DNA of 64,000 bases from the NCBI GenBank assembly GCA_045808425.1, contig JBJMFM010000352.1:1-64000 (forward strand), read 5' to 3'. The DNA comes from JAFAQB01 sp045808425 (GTDB lineage: Archaea; Thermoproteota; Nitrososphaeria; Nitrososphaerales; Nitrososphaeraceae). Of the stretch, positions 19,839 to 28,391 are shown piece after piece. The position numbers and the translations under genes were made by a program. Below the pieces are notes generated by a model that was given only the letters and a program-made list of their open reading frames with translations, made no database searches and was not told where the DNA came from. Every line of letters starts with the position of its first letter. The first letter of the stretch is position 1.

Positions 19839-20489
19839 GATTCCTTGCTGTAATGGTTCAACTCACTTGATGTATCTTGTCATATGGCTTGATTCTCTAT
19901 TGGTACCAGGATCATGAGCCAATTTTGCTATGTTATTTGTGGACCCTGATGGGAATTTCGCTTCATTTTGTGCTCCTGCTTTTATAGCGCAGGAGGTGAT
20001 TTCACACAGTTGTATTTTAATTCCGGCTATGCAATCATTATTCCGTGAATTTTCGCATAGCAATTCAAATTGTACAATGATAATAATCATTATCTCGTAT
20101 TGTTTTGAAGCATACACAAGTTAAAAATGCTTTGGACTCGGCGATAAATAATTTCTGCGGAAAATTCGGTTTTAAATCTTTATTGCGTATGGTTAATAGT
20201 GTTAATGATGATCTAGTGTATTGTCTAAACTTACTTTTTTCACGTTATTACGATATTATAATCTCCTAATGATCTTAGCTAAACGATCGTGCGGTTCCGT
20301 AAGAGATTAGTCTAACAGAGTAAAAAACATTTACTGCTCCACTTATTATAACGAAGGTGGTAGCTACTGAATGGCAACTGTCTGAATGCAACGATAATAC
20401 AGAACTTTGTTATAAAGGCTTGAGAACTCAAAAAGTAGAAGAGAATTGTAGAAGAGAATTTAGAAAGGATTAAATTTCATAGAAGTTGA
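19839..20489. other. Long intergenic gap without a supported gene
   Basis: About 650 bases between the permease and a divergent secreted protein. Two mutually antisense short frames at 19863-20124 show no family motif and biased Ile/Ser/Asn content, so I do not call them genes. I looked for remnants of an ABC ATPase (Walker or signature motif) and saw none. Confidence 0.45.
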
Positions 20490-20498
20490 TTGATTCCG

Positions 20499-20804
20499 AT
20501 GTTTAAACAATATACAAGGATGGCGACGTTGCAGGTTACTATTGCAATACTACTTGTGGCATCCATTAGTGCAGTCTCTGTTCAACTTGGACAAAAAGCA
20601 CTAGCCCAAAATGCTAGCAGCGCTACCAATAGGACAGGTGAAGCTGCAGGCCCTCAACAGCTTACAACAACGGGACCGCTTAGTGGCACAAACCTGTCGA
20701 GTTCTCCAAGTGCTGTAGGTGGCGGCAACATAACAAGCCCAGGTACTTCTGGCACAGCTAGTAGTGGGAATATGACCACGCCAAGCTATAATGCGCCCAA
20801 ATAA
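20499..20804 (+). CDS. Small secreted Ser/Thr/Gly-rich protein
   Basis: A roughly 101-residue protein. The N-terminus is basic, then hydrophobic (LQVTIAILLVASISAVSV), then a cleavage-type ALAQ site. The mature part is low complexity in Ser, Thr, Gly and Pro with several N-glycosylation sequons (NAS, NRT, NLS, NIT, NMT). The ATG at 20499 is preferred; a TTG at 20490 would add three residues. It belongs to the same style as the proteins at 34501 and 50680: signal peptide plus short disordered, probably glycosylated tail. Probably a cell-surface component; no function is known. Confidence 0.65.
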   Translation: MFKQYTRMATLQVTIAILLVASISAVSVQLGQKALAQNASSATNRTGEAAGPQQLTTTGPLSGTNLSSSPSAVGGGNITSPGTSGTASSGNMTTPSYNAPK

Positions 20805-21103
20805 AGAGATCTTATGAGAGATTCATAAACAACAGATAACCCTACACTTTTTTTAATTACCTGTATCTGGGGGTTACTGCGGTCTCAACATAACTAATAT
20901 GCTGTTATACATAAAAAACAACTAATAATAAGGACTTGCTGTCATGTATGGTTAAGACCCTATGATCGAGAAGTTCGACTAGCATCGTTTGCTTTTTTGA
21001 CCTCTTCTATAGGGGACGATAATGATTGACCTGTGCAGCTTTGAATTCTGCTATTAGAGATATATTTATATAAAAAAAGATCTGTCATTCTAACGCATTA
21101 TTG

Positions 21104-21514
21104 CTATGGCGTCCTTATAATCAGATCAAGTTTTTGAAGGATTCCCAGATAAGTATCCATAAGATCCGCTTTTTGCTTCTGGATTGCCAAGTCGGTTTCA
21201 TCCCGTATTTCAGAAGCGAGCATCAAAATTTTGTCTTGAATTATAAACCGGGCTGGACGTATCTCAACCTGCACACGCTCAGAAGTAGGTGTTACAGGAG
21301 ACTGTTTATCCTGCATTGTATTGGAATTAGAATGGTTTGATATACTTTGTTTATTTCTACAATTAACGCAGATAATATTCTCCTTGAATCTAACTTGAAC
21401 GCCTCCGCACTCACTGCATGGCTCACTAATAAGCGATCCGCCTTTTAGAAGCAGTGCAGCCGCATTTTTTATATCTGAGGATTTGTCAGATACATCCTTT
21501 GATTCTGCTGACAT
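21104..21514 (-). CDS. SSSCA1/autoantigen p27-like zinc-ribbon protein
   Basis: A 136-residue protein. The N-terminal half contains AAALLLKGGSLISEPCSECG and later CVNC. This CxxC...CxxC ribbon, preceded by the LLLKGG helix, is characteristic of the Sjogren-syndrome/scleroderma autoantigen 1 family found in archaea and eukaryotes. The C-terminal half is helical (DKILMLASEIRDETDLAIQKQ) and may form a coiled coil. The molecular function of the archaeal members is unknown. It heads a run of small minus-strand genes (21676, 22262, 22828) without tight coupling. Confidence 0.8.
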   Translation of the reverse strand: MSAESKDVSDKSSDIKNAAALLLKGGSLISEPCSECGGVQVRFKENIICVNCRNKQSISNHSNSNTMQDKQSPVTPTSERVQVEIRPARFIIQDKILMLASEIRDETDLAIQKQKADLMDTYLGILQKLDLIIRTP

Positions 21515-21675
21515 AATATTGCTCCCTATTTTGTGGGTAATATTTCTATAAGTTTGTTTTTATTAACTGATTAAGGGTGTAACAATTGATACTAGTTTTT
21601 TCTACAGAATAACAAGTTAGAGCTCAAGCTTATCGTTAAGATCGAGATCATAAAACTTTGATATTAAATGAGAAC

Positions 21676-22083
21676 CTATAATCGGCTTCCCATCAGAATC
21701 ACTTCACATTGTTCACAAACCTTACTGTCTATATTTGATTCAATACTATGATGGACATCGCATATGATAAATGTGTATCGCATATAGTTGCACAGCTGCA
21801 CGAATTTTGCCATAGTACTAGGCGTATATGCCTTGTTAGCCGCTAGATCTCTGGCGATATCATCAACCATACGCTTTACTTCTTCGACTGCCCCAAGCTT
21901 GGCGGCTAACTGGGCATCTCCTCTGGTGCCCCTTACGTAGTTACTTATAGCTGCCTGGGTGACACCAAGCACCTTAGCAACGTCTTCCTCCTTGAGATGG
22001 AATTCCTTAATGAGTTTCCTAGCCAATATTGACCTGATGGCAGGTATTAACGATTTGGCCTCAATTTCAGAAGGTAATAACAT
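21676..22083 (-). CDS. XRE-type helix-turn-helix transcriptional regulator
   Basis: A 135-residue DNA-binding protein. The HTH is EEDVAKVLGVTQAAISNYVRG (about residues 31-51), a classical Cro/C1-type unit as found in archaeal COG2522 regulators. The C-terminal half carries a helical region and a late CEQCEV cysteine pair that could bind a metal. The ligand or targets are unknown; no operator repeat was identified. Its start is 179 bases from the neighbouring J-domain gene. Confidence 0.82.
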   Translation of the reverse strand: MLLPSEIEAKSLIPAIRSILARKLIKEFHLKEEDVAKVLGVTQAAISNYVRGTRGDAQLAAKLGAVEEVKRMVDDIARDLAANKAYTPSTMAKFVQLCNYMRYTFIICDVHHSIESNIDSKVCEQCEVILMGSRL

Positions 22084-22261
22084 TAGCCCTGACTAAATTC
22101 TTTTACTATCATATATAAAGATTCTTAGTCGAATATGATATAATTAATAGCGGGTCTGCAGGCTAGTTAGTATCATCTATATACTTTTGGAACATTTGTT
22201 TAATTGCAAAGATCGCAAGCTACTTCCAGGATGATATAAAAAATGAACTACATTCATACAA

Positions 22262-22720
22262 TTACGGCGAGGGCTTTTCTTCTCTTGGCGTCGAGTTAGT
22301 AGAGAATGACCGTGCTACTGAAGCAATAGATCCAATCAAAATCATAGGTCCTTTTCTCATCAGTGCATTTGTAGTTTTACCCATATATCTAATAGTATTA
22401 CCATCACTGTTTGGACTTGTCCTTTGTCTTCTCCTGACATGACCATATAATGTATTTAAGTTAGAAAAAATCCATTTCTGACCAGACGGTGCGTATTCAT
22501 ATGATCCAATATAAGTGTTCTTGTAATCGTACTCTTTTCTTGTATTCTCATCGGACAGAAGTTTATAGGCTTCTACAATCTGCACGAATTTTTGTTTTGA
22601 TTCTTCAGAGTTTTTGTTTTTATCTGGATGATATTTTAAGGCTAGCTCCCTGAAGGATCGCCTTATTTCCGCAGCGGAAGCAGTTGTACTCACGCGTAGT
22701 ATGCTATACGGGTCTGTCAC
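22262..22720 (-). CDS. J-domain (DnaJ-like) protein with C-terminal hydrophobic segment
   Basis: A 152-residue protein. An N-terminal J domain (about 3-67) has the essential HPD in LKYHPDKNK and the closing helix YKLLSDENTRKEYD. There is no Gly/Phe or zinc-finger region, so it is not a canonical DnaJ. A moderately hydrophobic stretch near 125-140 (PMILIGSIASVA) may tether it to the membrane. It would stimulate Hsp70 (DnaK) at a specific place; no DnaK gene is in the window. Confidence 0.85.
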   Translation of the reverse strand: MTDPYSILRVSTTASAAEIRRSFRELALKYHPDKNKNSEESKQKFVQIVEAYKLLSDENTRKEYDYKNTYIGSYEYAPSGQKWIFSNLNTLYGHVRRRQRTSPNSDGNTIRYMGKTTNALMRKGPMILIGSIASVARSFSTNSTPREEKPSP

Positions 22721-22827
22721 TTTACTATATACTATAAAGAATAAACAATATAAACGTGTTTTGTGACTCTCACCTTCTATTCTTCAGTTTAAAATTGCTT
22801 GTATTTTTTCCCACTTTATTATATAGT

Positions 22828-23169
22828 TCAAGGCCGCTTCTTCCATGCAAAGATCAAGAAAGCAAACGGTATGATCATTATCACAGTTGCAATAAGAATA
22901 GGTTGCATAATTACCGGATCAATAGGTTTCCCTGCTGCGATATATAGGGGAAACGGATAAACGCCAGCAGTAAAAAACCAGAGTGCAACAAATAAAGCTA
23001 TGAATGGAGAGGTGCGTTTAAGAAACCTATATGGCGGTTTTTTGATTCTCGTGCATTTTATGCAACTGCCCTTTTCTTGTACAAAGCAGGATGAACATAC
23101 TAGTCTATTGCAGTATCCACATGTAAGAGTCCCGAACCTTGATCCGCAAACCTGACAATTGCTTGTCAA
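22828..23169 (-). CDS. Membrane-anchored zinc-ribbon protein
   Basis: A 113-residue protein. The first 45 residues hold four CxxC-type pairs (CQVC, CGYC, CSSC, CIKC) resembling a B-box/double zinc ribbon. Two transmembrane helices follow (about 52-75 and 85-108), ending in a basic tail. The start is TTG at 23169. The layout suggests a cytoplasmic metal-binding head on a membrane hairpin. No function is assigned. Confidence 0.6.
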   Translation of the reverse strand: MTSNCQVCGSRFGTLTCGYCNRLVCSSCFVQEKGSCIKCTRIKKPPYRFLKRTSPFIALFVALWFFTAGVYPFPLYIAAGKPIDPVIMQPILIATVIMIIPFAFLIFAWKKRP

Positions 23170-23362
23170 TAATATAACTTAGTATAAACCATCTATTTGT
23201 GTTTGCAAAAGTTGATCCTATATGGATCTTATAATACAGGACCATTATCGATTGGATGTGGACGTATGGCGAGACAGATCTAAAGAATAGTTTTAGAAAA
23301 TACTGTATACGTACTGGTTATCGTGCTATCAACAAAAAAAGAAAAAGCCCTTTATCTACTTC

Positions 23363-23956
23363 TTACAGGTGTATGAGGCTACCTTGTTCTCCAGTATGTG
23401 GTGATTGGCCTACGAATTTCCTTCTAAAGTGTCCAGATGGCCTCTTTGAGAGAAGCTCTATAAACCATGCTTCATGCTCAATTTCTTCTTGCATGATTTT
23501 TTGTGCAATGTCATATGTTCTAGGATCTTTGCCAGCAGTCATATCGCAAACTTCTCCCCATGATTTGATCGCACATTGCTCTGCTTCCAATAATACTTTC
23601 AATATTGAGGTGAGGTCCTCCCAGTTGTCTGGAAGATATGCATCAGGACAGCCGGCTTGGTCTGCAAACTTTCTAATGTCCCTTGGTAGACTACCTCCTA
23701 ATTCATATAGTCGAGGGACCATTGCTTCAAAATGATTCCTGTCTTCAATACGCGCGTCCTCAACTATTTCTTTAACTCCCTCACCTTCAAGCCCAGTACA
23801 ATGCATTCTTAGAATTGTATAATAGTAGTATGTTGTAAATTCTGCTCCAACTCCTTTGGTAATTAATTCTTTTAGCCTTTCTATATTGACACCGTTCTTC
23901 TCTAAAACTTCCAAGGCAACAATTTTTGGGACTGTTCCTTTTGTATCGTTTGCCAT
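23363..23956 (-). CDS. DPSL-type ferritin-like protein (thioferritin, Dps-like peroxide protection)
   Basis: A 197-residue four-helix ferritin-like protein. Carboxylate ligands appear as EFTTYYYYTILRMH, EDARIEDRNHFEAM and MQEEIEHEAWF. The cysteine motif of archaeal Dps-like proteins is present: AGCPDAYLP and EQCAIKSWGEVC. In Sulfolobus and Pyrococcus homologues these cysteines flank the ferroxidase centre, and the dodecamer consumes peroxide while storing iron. Here it probably protects against oxidative stress from aerobic ammonia oxidation (inference). It is the best-conserved gene in this segment. Confidence 0.9.
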   Translation of the reverse strand: MANDTKGTVPKIVALEVLEKNGVNIERLKELITKGVGAEFTTYYYYTILRMHCTGLEGEGVKEIVEDARIEDRNHFEAMVPRLYELGGSLPRDIRKFADQAGCPDAYLPDNWEDLTSILKVLLEAEQCAIKSWGEVCDMTAGKDPRTYDIAQKIMQEEIEHEAWFIELLSKRPSGHFRRKFVGQSPHTGEQGSLIHL

Positions 23957-24217
23957 GATGAAAAGACAATGACAAGAGTATAAAAGGCTTTTTCAAGTTT
24001 CGAAACTCATTAAATGTGTATATATCTATGTTTCAAACTATCTTTTAAAAATTATACAATTTCAAAGCATTCATGCTATATCTGATATATTTCTAGATAC
24101 TATATTCACTGATAATCCATAATACTCAAGCTTTTGACAAGTCCAATTGTAATTGAGTTACTGATTTAAAGAGCCAGATGAATAATAATAATAAAGTTAT
24201 TCAATAAGAAGCTGAGA

Positions 24218-24343
24218 TCACATATCAAAAAGCGGGTTATCGCAGCTCATGAAATTTAATTTTTTACGAACAAGAGTGTATGGTTGATTAAGAGCTGCGT
24301 AGTCAAATGCTGTTGTTTCTGTTGCTGTGAGTTTCGACTTCAA
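24218..24343 (-). CDS. 41-residue protein immediately downstream of the UbiD-family gene
   Basis: A TTG-started frame that begins 3 bases after the stop codon of the UbiD-family gene on the same strand and encodes 41 residues. The sequence (AFDYAALNQPYTLVRKKLNF, ending NPLFDM) has balanced composition and looks coding. The spacing implies translational coupling in one mRNA. No family is recognised. If real, it may be an accessory peptide of the decarboxylase. Confidence 0.4.
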   Translation of the reverse strand: MKSKLTATETTAFDYAALNQPYTLVRKKLNFMSCDNPLFDM

Positions 24344-24346
24344 GCC

Positions 24347-25804
24347 TTAAACGAAACCGTACTCTCTCCATTTGCTCTTAACCAATGCCCGTGTTTCCTC
24401 ATCTACAACAGCTAATTCTTGAGCCTCTCTGGTATATCCTTCCGCTTTCCACTTGGTCGTTGCGTCTATGCCAATCTTAGATCCAAGATTAGGTAAGGGA
24501 GAAGCAGGGTCCAGAGTGTCTGTTGGAGTATTATCAATTATTACTGTGTCGCGTTTTGGATCAGCCCTAGTGGTAATGGCCCATAATACTTCCCTTATAT
24601 TGTGTACATCAATATCTGGATCTACTACCACAAACATTTTTGTCAAAGAAAGTTGTCCCATTCCCCATAAACCCATCATAACCTTTTTTGCTTGGCCGGG
24701 GTATCGTTTTTTCACTGAAACTACAGCCAGTCCCTGGAACCAACATTCAGGAGGCATAGAAATGTCAACAACTTCAGGTTGAAGCATCTGTATTAATGGT
24801 AAAAATGAACGTTCAATAACTTTGCCTATATATGCATCCTCTAAAACAGGTTTGCCAACAACCGTAGTCAAGTAAATGGGATCTTGTCTTTGCATAAGTG
24901 CTGTTAGAGTAAACGTGGGAAATGGTTCAGCAGGAGTGTAATATCCTGTGTGATCTCCGAATGGCCCTTCAATGTGGGTATCGTCTGGAGTTACGTATCC
25001 TTCTAAAACTATTTCCGCATTTGCAGGAACTTCCAAGTCAACCGTAGAACATTTTACAAGTTTAATGCCCTTCTTCCTGGTTATCCCTGAAAAAAGGAAT
25101 TTATCTAGTCCTTCGGGAACAGGTGCAACTGCACTAAAAATTGTCGCAGGATCGGCTCCTATAACAACTGCCACTTCAATTCTCTTATTTGATTTCTTCA
25201 TTATTTGGTAATGCTCTGCTCCGCGCTTGTGGATCTGCCAATGCATAATAGCTCTTCTTTCATCAATAACTTGCATCCTGTAAACTCCGATGTTTGGGAC
25301 ACTACTTTCAGGATGTTTCGTGATAGTTAGCCCAAACGTAATGAATTTTCCAGCATCACCAATAAATGACTTCAGGATGGGCAATGAGTCAAAACTTGCT
25401 TTATCTGTTTTTACTATCTCAGTAACAGGTCCGGAATCCACATGTTTAGGACCATAATCAGCAATTTCTGAAAGCTTTGGCAACATTTTAAGCTTATTTA
25501 ATGTTCCTGAAGGCATCTTAAATTTTGTTAGCTGCACTATTCTAGCTCCTATTTCCGTAAAATCCCTGGAATCAAGCGCAATATGTAATCTTTCCATTGT
25601 TCCGAATGCGTTGCCAAGAATGGGCATCGATGAATCCTGTACGTTTTCGAATAACACAGCCGGGTGTCCTTGAGCATACATAGCCCGCCGCATAATCTCA
25701 GCGACCTCCAAATTAGGGCTTACCTTTGTTTTTATTCTTTTCAGCAGTCCTGCCTTATCCAGCGCTTCCATGTAGTCCCGAAGGCTCTCAAAAGTCATAA
25801 TCAA
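24347..25804 (-). CDS. ubiD: UbiD-family decarboxylase
   Basis: A 485-residue prenylated-FMN dependent decarboxylase of the UbiD superfamily. It has the family segments NIGVYRMQ, HWQIHKRGAEHY, EGPFGDHTGYY and the C-terminal IDNTPTDTLDPASPLPNLGSK. In archaea such enzymes act either in quinone synthesis or as trans-anhydromevalonate 5-phosphate decarboxylase in the archaeal mevalonate pathway; the sequence alone does not decide, and the second is my favoured inference because archaea need isoprenoid lipids. The start is ATG at 25804, with a second ATG two codons later. No UbiX gene is adjacent. Confidence 0.88.
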   Translation of the reverse strand: MIMTFESLRDYMEALDKAGLLKRIKTKVSPNLEVAEIMRRAMYAQGHPAVLFENVQDSSMPILGNAFGTMERLHIALDSRDFTEIGARIVQLTKFKMPSGTLNKLKMLPKLSEIADYGPKHVDSGPVTEIVKTDKASFDSLPILKSFIGDAGKFITFGLTITKHPESSVPNIGVYRMQVIDERRAIMHWQIHKRGAEHYQIMKKSNKRIEVAVVIGADPATIFSAVAPVPEGLDKFLFSGITRKKGIKLVKCSTVDLEVPANAEIVLEGYVTPDDTHIEGPFGDHTGYYTPAEPFPTFTLTALMQRQDPIYLTTVVGKPVLEDAYIGKVIERSFLPLIQMLQPEVVDISMPPECWFQGLAVVSVKKRYPGQAKKVMMGLWGMGQLSLTKMFVVVDPDIDVHNIREVLWAITTRADPKRDTVIIDNTPTDTLDPASPLPNLGSKIGIDATTKWKAEGYTREAQELAVVDEETRALVKSKWREYGFV

Positions 25805-25983
25805 AATGATCTGGCAAGGTAAGATAAGCTTTACCAGAGATAGAATCTTTGTTCTTATTAGGGACTAGGCCTGCATGAAATAGAAGTAAGAATTCAATGA
25901 CAGTAATCCAGAATACTGCTTCATGATATGTCAATAATTCTTGTCATATGGGTTTAAGTAATAACTTGATGTCACTATAAAAG

Positions 25984-26364
25984 TTGAGAAATAAACAGCA
26001 TCTGAGTGTACCTAATGACCGGGATGCCTATGAAGAAAAGCAGGTCATAGTGGAGGACTGGTTAATGGATATATTGATGGATAAACTCAGAAAAGCTTCT
26101 ACTATTGTAAGTCAGAAAGACATTCCATTTATACTGTACAGAAACATTATAGAGGAGAGTGACACGTGCGTACAAGAAGAAGTTGCTACACTAGTTGAAA
26201 AATATGTTGTTATCCAGATCTTTAGTTATGGAGGGTTCATACCAAGTAGCTTTCAAAGGCAACATGTATTTACCATAGATAGATTTACGAGGCTAATTTT
26301 AAGGAAAAACAGTGCCTTGTTCTTTGAGTGTCTTGAAAGTCTCAAAACAGCATTGCTGTCTTGA
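25984..26364 (+). CDS. Hypothetical protein, 126 residues
   Basis: An unrecognised soluble protein, helix-rich with an acidic N-terminal half (DRDAYEEKQVIVEDW) and a basic C-terminal helix. The middle (ILMDKLRKASTIVSQKDI, LVEKYVVIQIF, FTIDRFTRLILRK) resembles small winged-helix-like proteins of archaea, but no specific family can be named. The start is TTG at 25984, following a TATA-like stretch about 10-25 bases upstream. It is transcribed divergently from the UbiD-family gene. Confidence 0.5.
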   Translation: MRNKQHLSVPNDRDAYEEKQVIVEDWLMDILMDKLRKASTIVSQKDIPFILYRNIIEESDTCVQEEVATLVEKYVVIQIFSYGGFIPSSFQRQHVFTIDRFTRLILRKNSALFFECLESLKTALLS

Positions 26365-26624
26365 CACAATCTATAATTTCATATTCTGCTAGCTTGTGAT
26401 TCTAGTTCCAAGTTTCCTTGTAGTGTTGTATTATTGGATTTGCCAGCATTCTAAATTACTAGAACCCAAATGAGGGAGGACTATGCGTGTCAAGTGCACA
26501 CTAAAAGCAAGCCAAGCCAAAAGTCTTCGCATAGCAAGATTATGATCGTTTATACTGGACCTACTGACGAGAGGAACAGAAAAAACAGTAATAGGATTGA
26601 CAAATATCTGAACTGTCAAAAAAT

Positions 26625-26652
26625 TAGAGGGGCTATAACCTCTTTTTCTATA
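26625..26652. terminator. Bidirectional hairpin terminator candidate
   Basis: A five-pair stem AGAGG/CCTCT with an 8-base loop, flanked by an A run on the left and a T run on the right. It could end transcription from either side. It lies just past the end of the minus-strand gene at 26665-26913 and downstream of the plus-strand gene at 25984-26364. Confidence 0.35.
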
Positions 26653-26664
26653 TTCCATGTAACA

Positions 26665-26913
26665 TTATTTCTTAAGCTTCTCTTCTCTTGCTTCCTTTTC
26701 TAAGGCCTCCCTTAGCATTTGCATGTGCCTTTGCCTATCCTGTTTTATAGTATTCCACATATTGACCAGGTCAGATCTATTGGCTTTTTCTGCATCTCCT
26801 CTGTAAGTGTCAATGGTCGAGTACAAAAACTGTGCCTCTTTTCCAAGAGCAATAAGGATATCAAAGGTTGTATTTTCTAATCCAGTTGTTTGGTGTTTTG
26901 TTGTTTCTGCCAT
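26665..26913 (-). CDS. Small helical protein, 82 residues
   Basis: The product is almost entirely helical: a first helix FDILIALGKEAQFLYSTIDTY and a second, charged helix from LVNMWNTIKQDRQRHMQ to the Lys-rich end. The pattern resembles half of a ferritin-like bundle (E and H spaced on helices) but is too short to be sure. ATG start. It is likely a conserved archaeal small protein; function unknown. A hairpin terminator candidate follows. Confidence 0.6.
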   Translation of the reverse strand: MAETTKHQTTGLENTTFDILIALGKEAQFLYSTIDTYRGDAEKANRSDLVNMWNTIKQDRQRHMQMLREALEKEAREEKLKK

Positions 26914-27241
26914 ATCCTTCGCAACACAATCAAATTAAAAAGAGTTATACTCTATTACTATATAATTCTCTTCTTGAATCATTCCTATGATCTCATCGTG
27001 TTATAACTTGGATATGTCGGCTTGTAAACTAGACCGTAGTAACTTCTGACACAATTTAAGTAGAAGTCAAAGCCAAAAAGGCGCTACAGCCAAGTTCAAA
27101 AGCACCAGCGAATAACCGATTATTGTTATATATAACATTATTCAAGAAAAATGTTAATGTTAATGACAATGCATTTTAGCCAGTGATTAGACCTGCTTAA
27201 GTTATCAGATATATATGGATATATCTATTAGGATTATATAT
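26914..27241. other. Intergenic gap
   Basis: About 328 AT-rich bases between two minus-strand genes. I see no coding frame with plausible composition and no clear RNA structure; the promoter of the 82-residue gene should lie at its left end. Confidence 0.4.
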
Positions 27242-27412
27242 CTAAACCATATTCGGATGTTGATCTCTTGTATGCACGTCTAATTCATCTTCCTTATCGA
27301 ACTTGCGGCCACACACGCGACAGACCTTTGACCCCCTAAGGCGTTTCCTCCTAAGTTCTCTTCCCCTTAGGTAGTCCGCTATTCTCATCAGATATATGCT
27401 AAAACCCCACAT
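27242..27412 (-). CDS. C2H2 zinc-finger microprotein, 56 residues
   Basis: A short frame with a single C2H2 finger, VCRVCGRKFDKEDELDVHTRDQH (Cys pair, 12-residue spacing, two histidines four apart), preceded by a very basic helix YLRGRELRRKRLRGSK that suits nucleic-acid contact. The ATG at 27412 is chosen; an internal ATG at 27388 would remove eight residues and leave the finger whole. A TATA-like AATATAAATAA lies about 30-40 bases upstream on the minus strand. Single-finger proteins of this size are widespread in archaea as putative regulators. Confidence 0.75.
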   Translation of the reverse strand: MWGFSIYLMRIADYLRGRELRRKRLRGSKVCRVCGRKFDKEDELDVHTRDQHPNMV

Positions 27413-27594
27413 GATACCTCTTATACCTTAATTATTTATATTGTTAGCTAGTGATTGTAGGAATTAACATTCTATTGTTTCTCTTCCCACATGTGAAACG
27501 TTCACGTTCCCAACAATTAAATCATGATATGTATGCAAACAGTGCAAAGAAGAATATGATCAACTTATTCCGGGCTTGGAAACCAAAGGGCAAA

Positions 27595-27818
27595 ATGTAT
27601 AGCTTTAGATGCTCACAGTGCAGCTTGGGCTTTCTTTCAAGTTAGTACCTTGAAGCCCCATATGTGGTAACTGCCTGCAGAAAGCCAAATCACTTGATTC
27701 GACAGTTAACTATGACAAGTCTTGCATGGACTGCGGCAATCGTGGAGTTATTTATAGCAAAGAGCAATGTCATTCATGTTACTTTGGATTTAAAAAGAAT
27801 GCAGGATTAGAAGAATAA
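27595..27818 (+). pseudogene. Multi-zinc-ribbon protein gene, apparently frame-disrupted
   Basis: Two pieces in different frames join into one Cys-rich protein. The first, from ATG 27595, reads MYSFRCSQCSLGFLSS and stops. The second, in another frame from about 27654, reads PICGNCLQKAKSL, KSCMDCGNRG and EQCHSCYFGFKKN to the stop at 27818. Together they give four CxxC pairs, as in rubredoxin-like or transcription-factor ribbons. Two indels between 27630 and 27660 (one near a CCCC run) are needed to restore one frame. It is either a decaying gene or an error-prone stretch of sequence. Confidence 0.5.
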
Positions 27819-28045
27819 TGTATGTATTGCAATCCCATGTTTTTATGTGTTTACGCACTTACACTGAAAAATGGTTATTCTCGTAACTAGGCCAAACACG
27901 CACTATAATTAGTCATACAATTAGTAAATGATACCGAACGTTTAATGTTCAAGAGTTATAAATATAGTCAAACGAGACATTGACGCAACTGAAAAACCCT
28001 GCGCCATAGACTGTAAGCCTGGTCTCCAAGCAAGGTTGATCTTTC

Positions 28046-28249
28046 TTATAGGATATGCAATTTTTCAGCACACCTTTTGTGGCAGTAACGTCTGTTCATA
28101 TGACCATGACTTACAATGATGTCATTATCTCGGATTTCTAATTTGCACAAATAGCAGAGGCCATTCTGTCTGGTTTTAATAATAGTAACCATTCTTCTTG
28201 TACGGCGTTCGTTGCTGTATATAATAAAAGAACGTACCATTCTTGTCAT
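28046..28249 (-). CDS. Small zinc-binding protein
   Basis: A 67-residue frame. The functional part is the last 48 residues: NGLCYLCKLEI, then VSHGHMNRRYCHKRCAEKL, a CxxC...H...CHxxC pattern resembling a treble-clef or LIM-like zinc site that could bind nucleic acid. The N-terminal extension is Arg-rich; an internal ATG at 28192 may be the real start, giving 48 residues. No precise family is named. It is one of several Cys-rich microproteins between 27 and 36 kb. Confidence 0.6.
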   Translation of the reverse strand: MTRMVRSFIIYSNERRTRRMVTIIKTRQNGLCYLCKLEIRDNDIIVSHGHMNRRYCHKRCAEKLHIL

Positions 28250-28391
28250 ACTTGCTATTTCGTTTTATTTTATCCCTATGAATTATTGAGTCTAAGGTGT
28301 ATTATCCTGAAATATTGTTTAATTTTTTATTAGAAGAAAGCCGTAGCTAAAATACAATAATTGTTTTGAATTTAATTTCACTTAGAAATTG

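Noticed and set aside
19863..20124. Overlapping 84- and 64-residue frames on opposite strands
   Set aside because: They are mutually antisense, lack motifs, and show no ABC-ATPase signature despite lying next to the permease.
26431..26703. Overlapping 75- and 77-residue frames on opposite strands
   Set aside because: No family pattern; the plus-strand one runs into the 82-residue minus-strand gene and both cover a hairpin terminator candidate.
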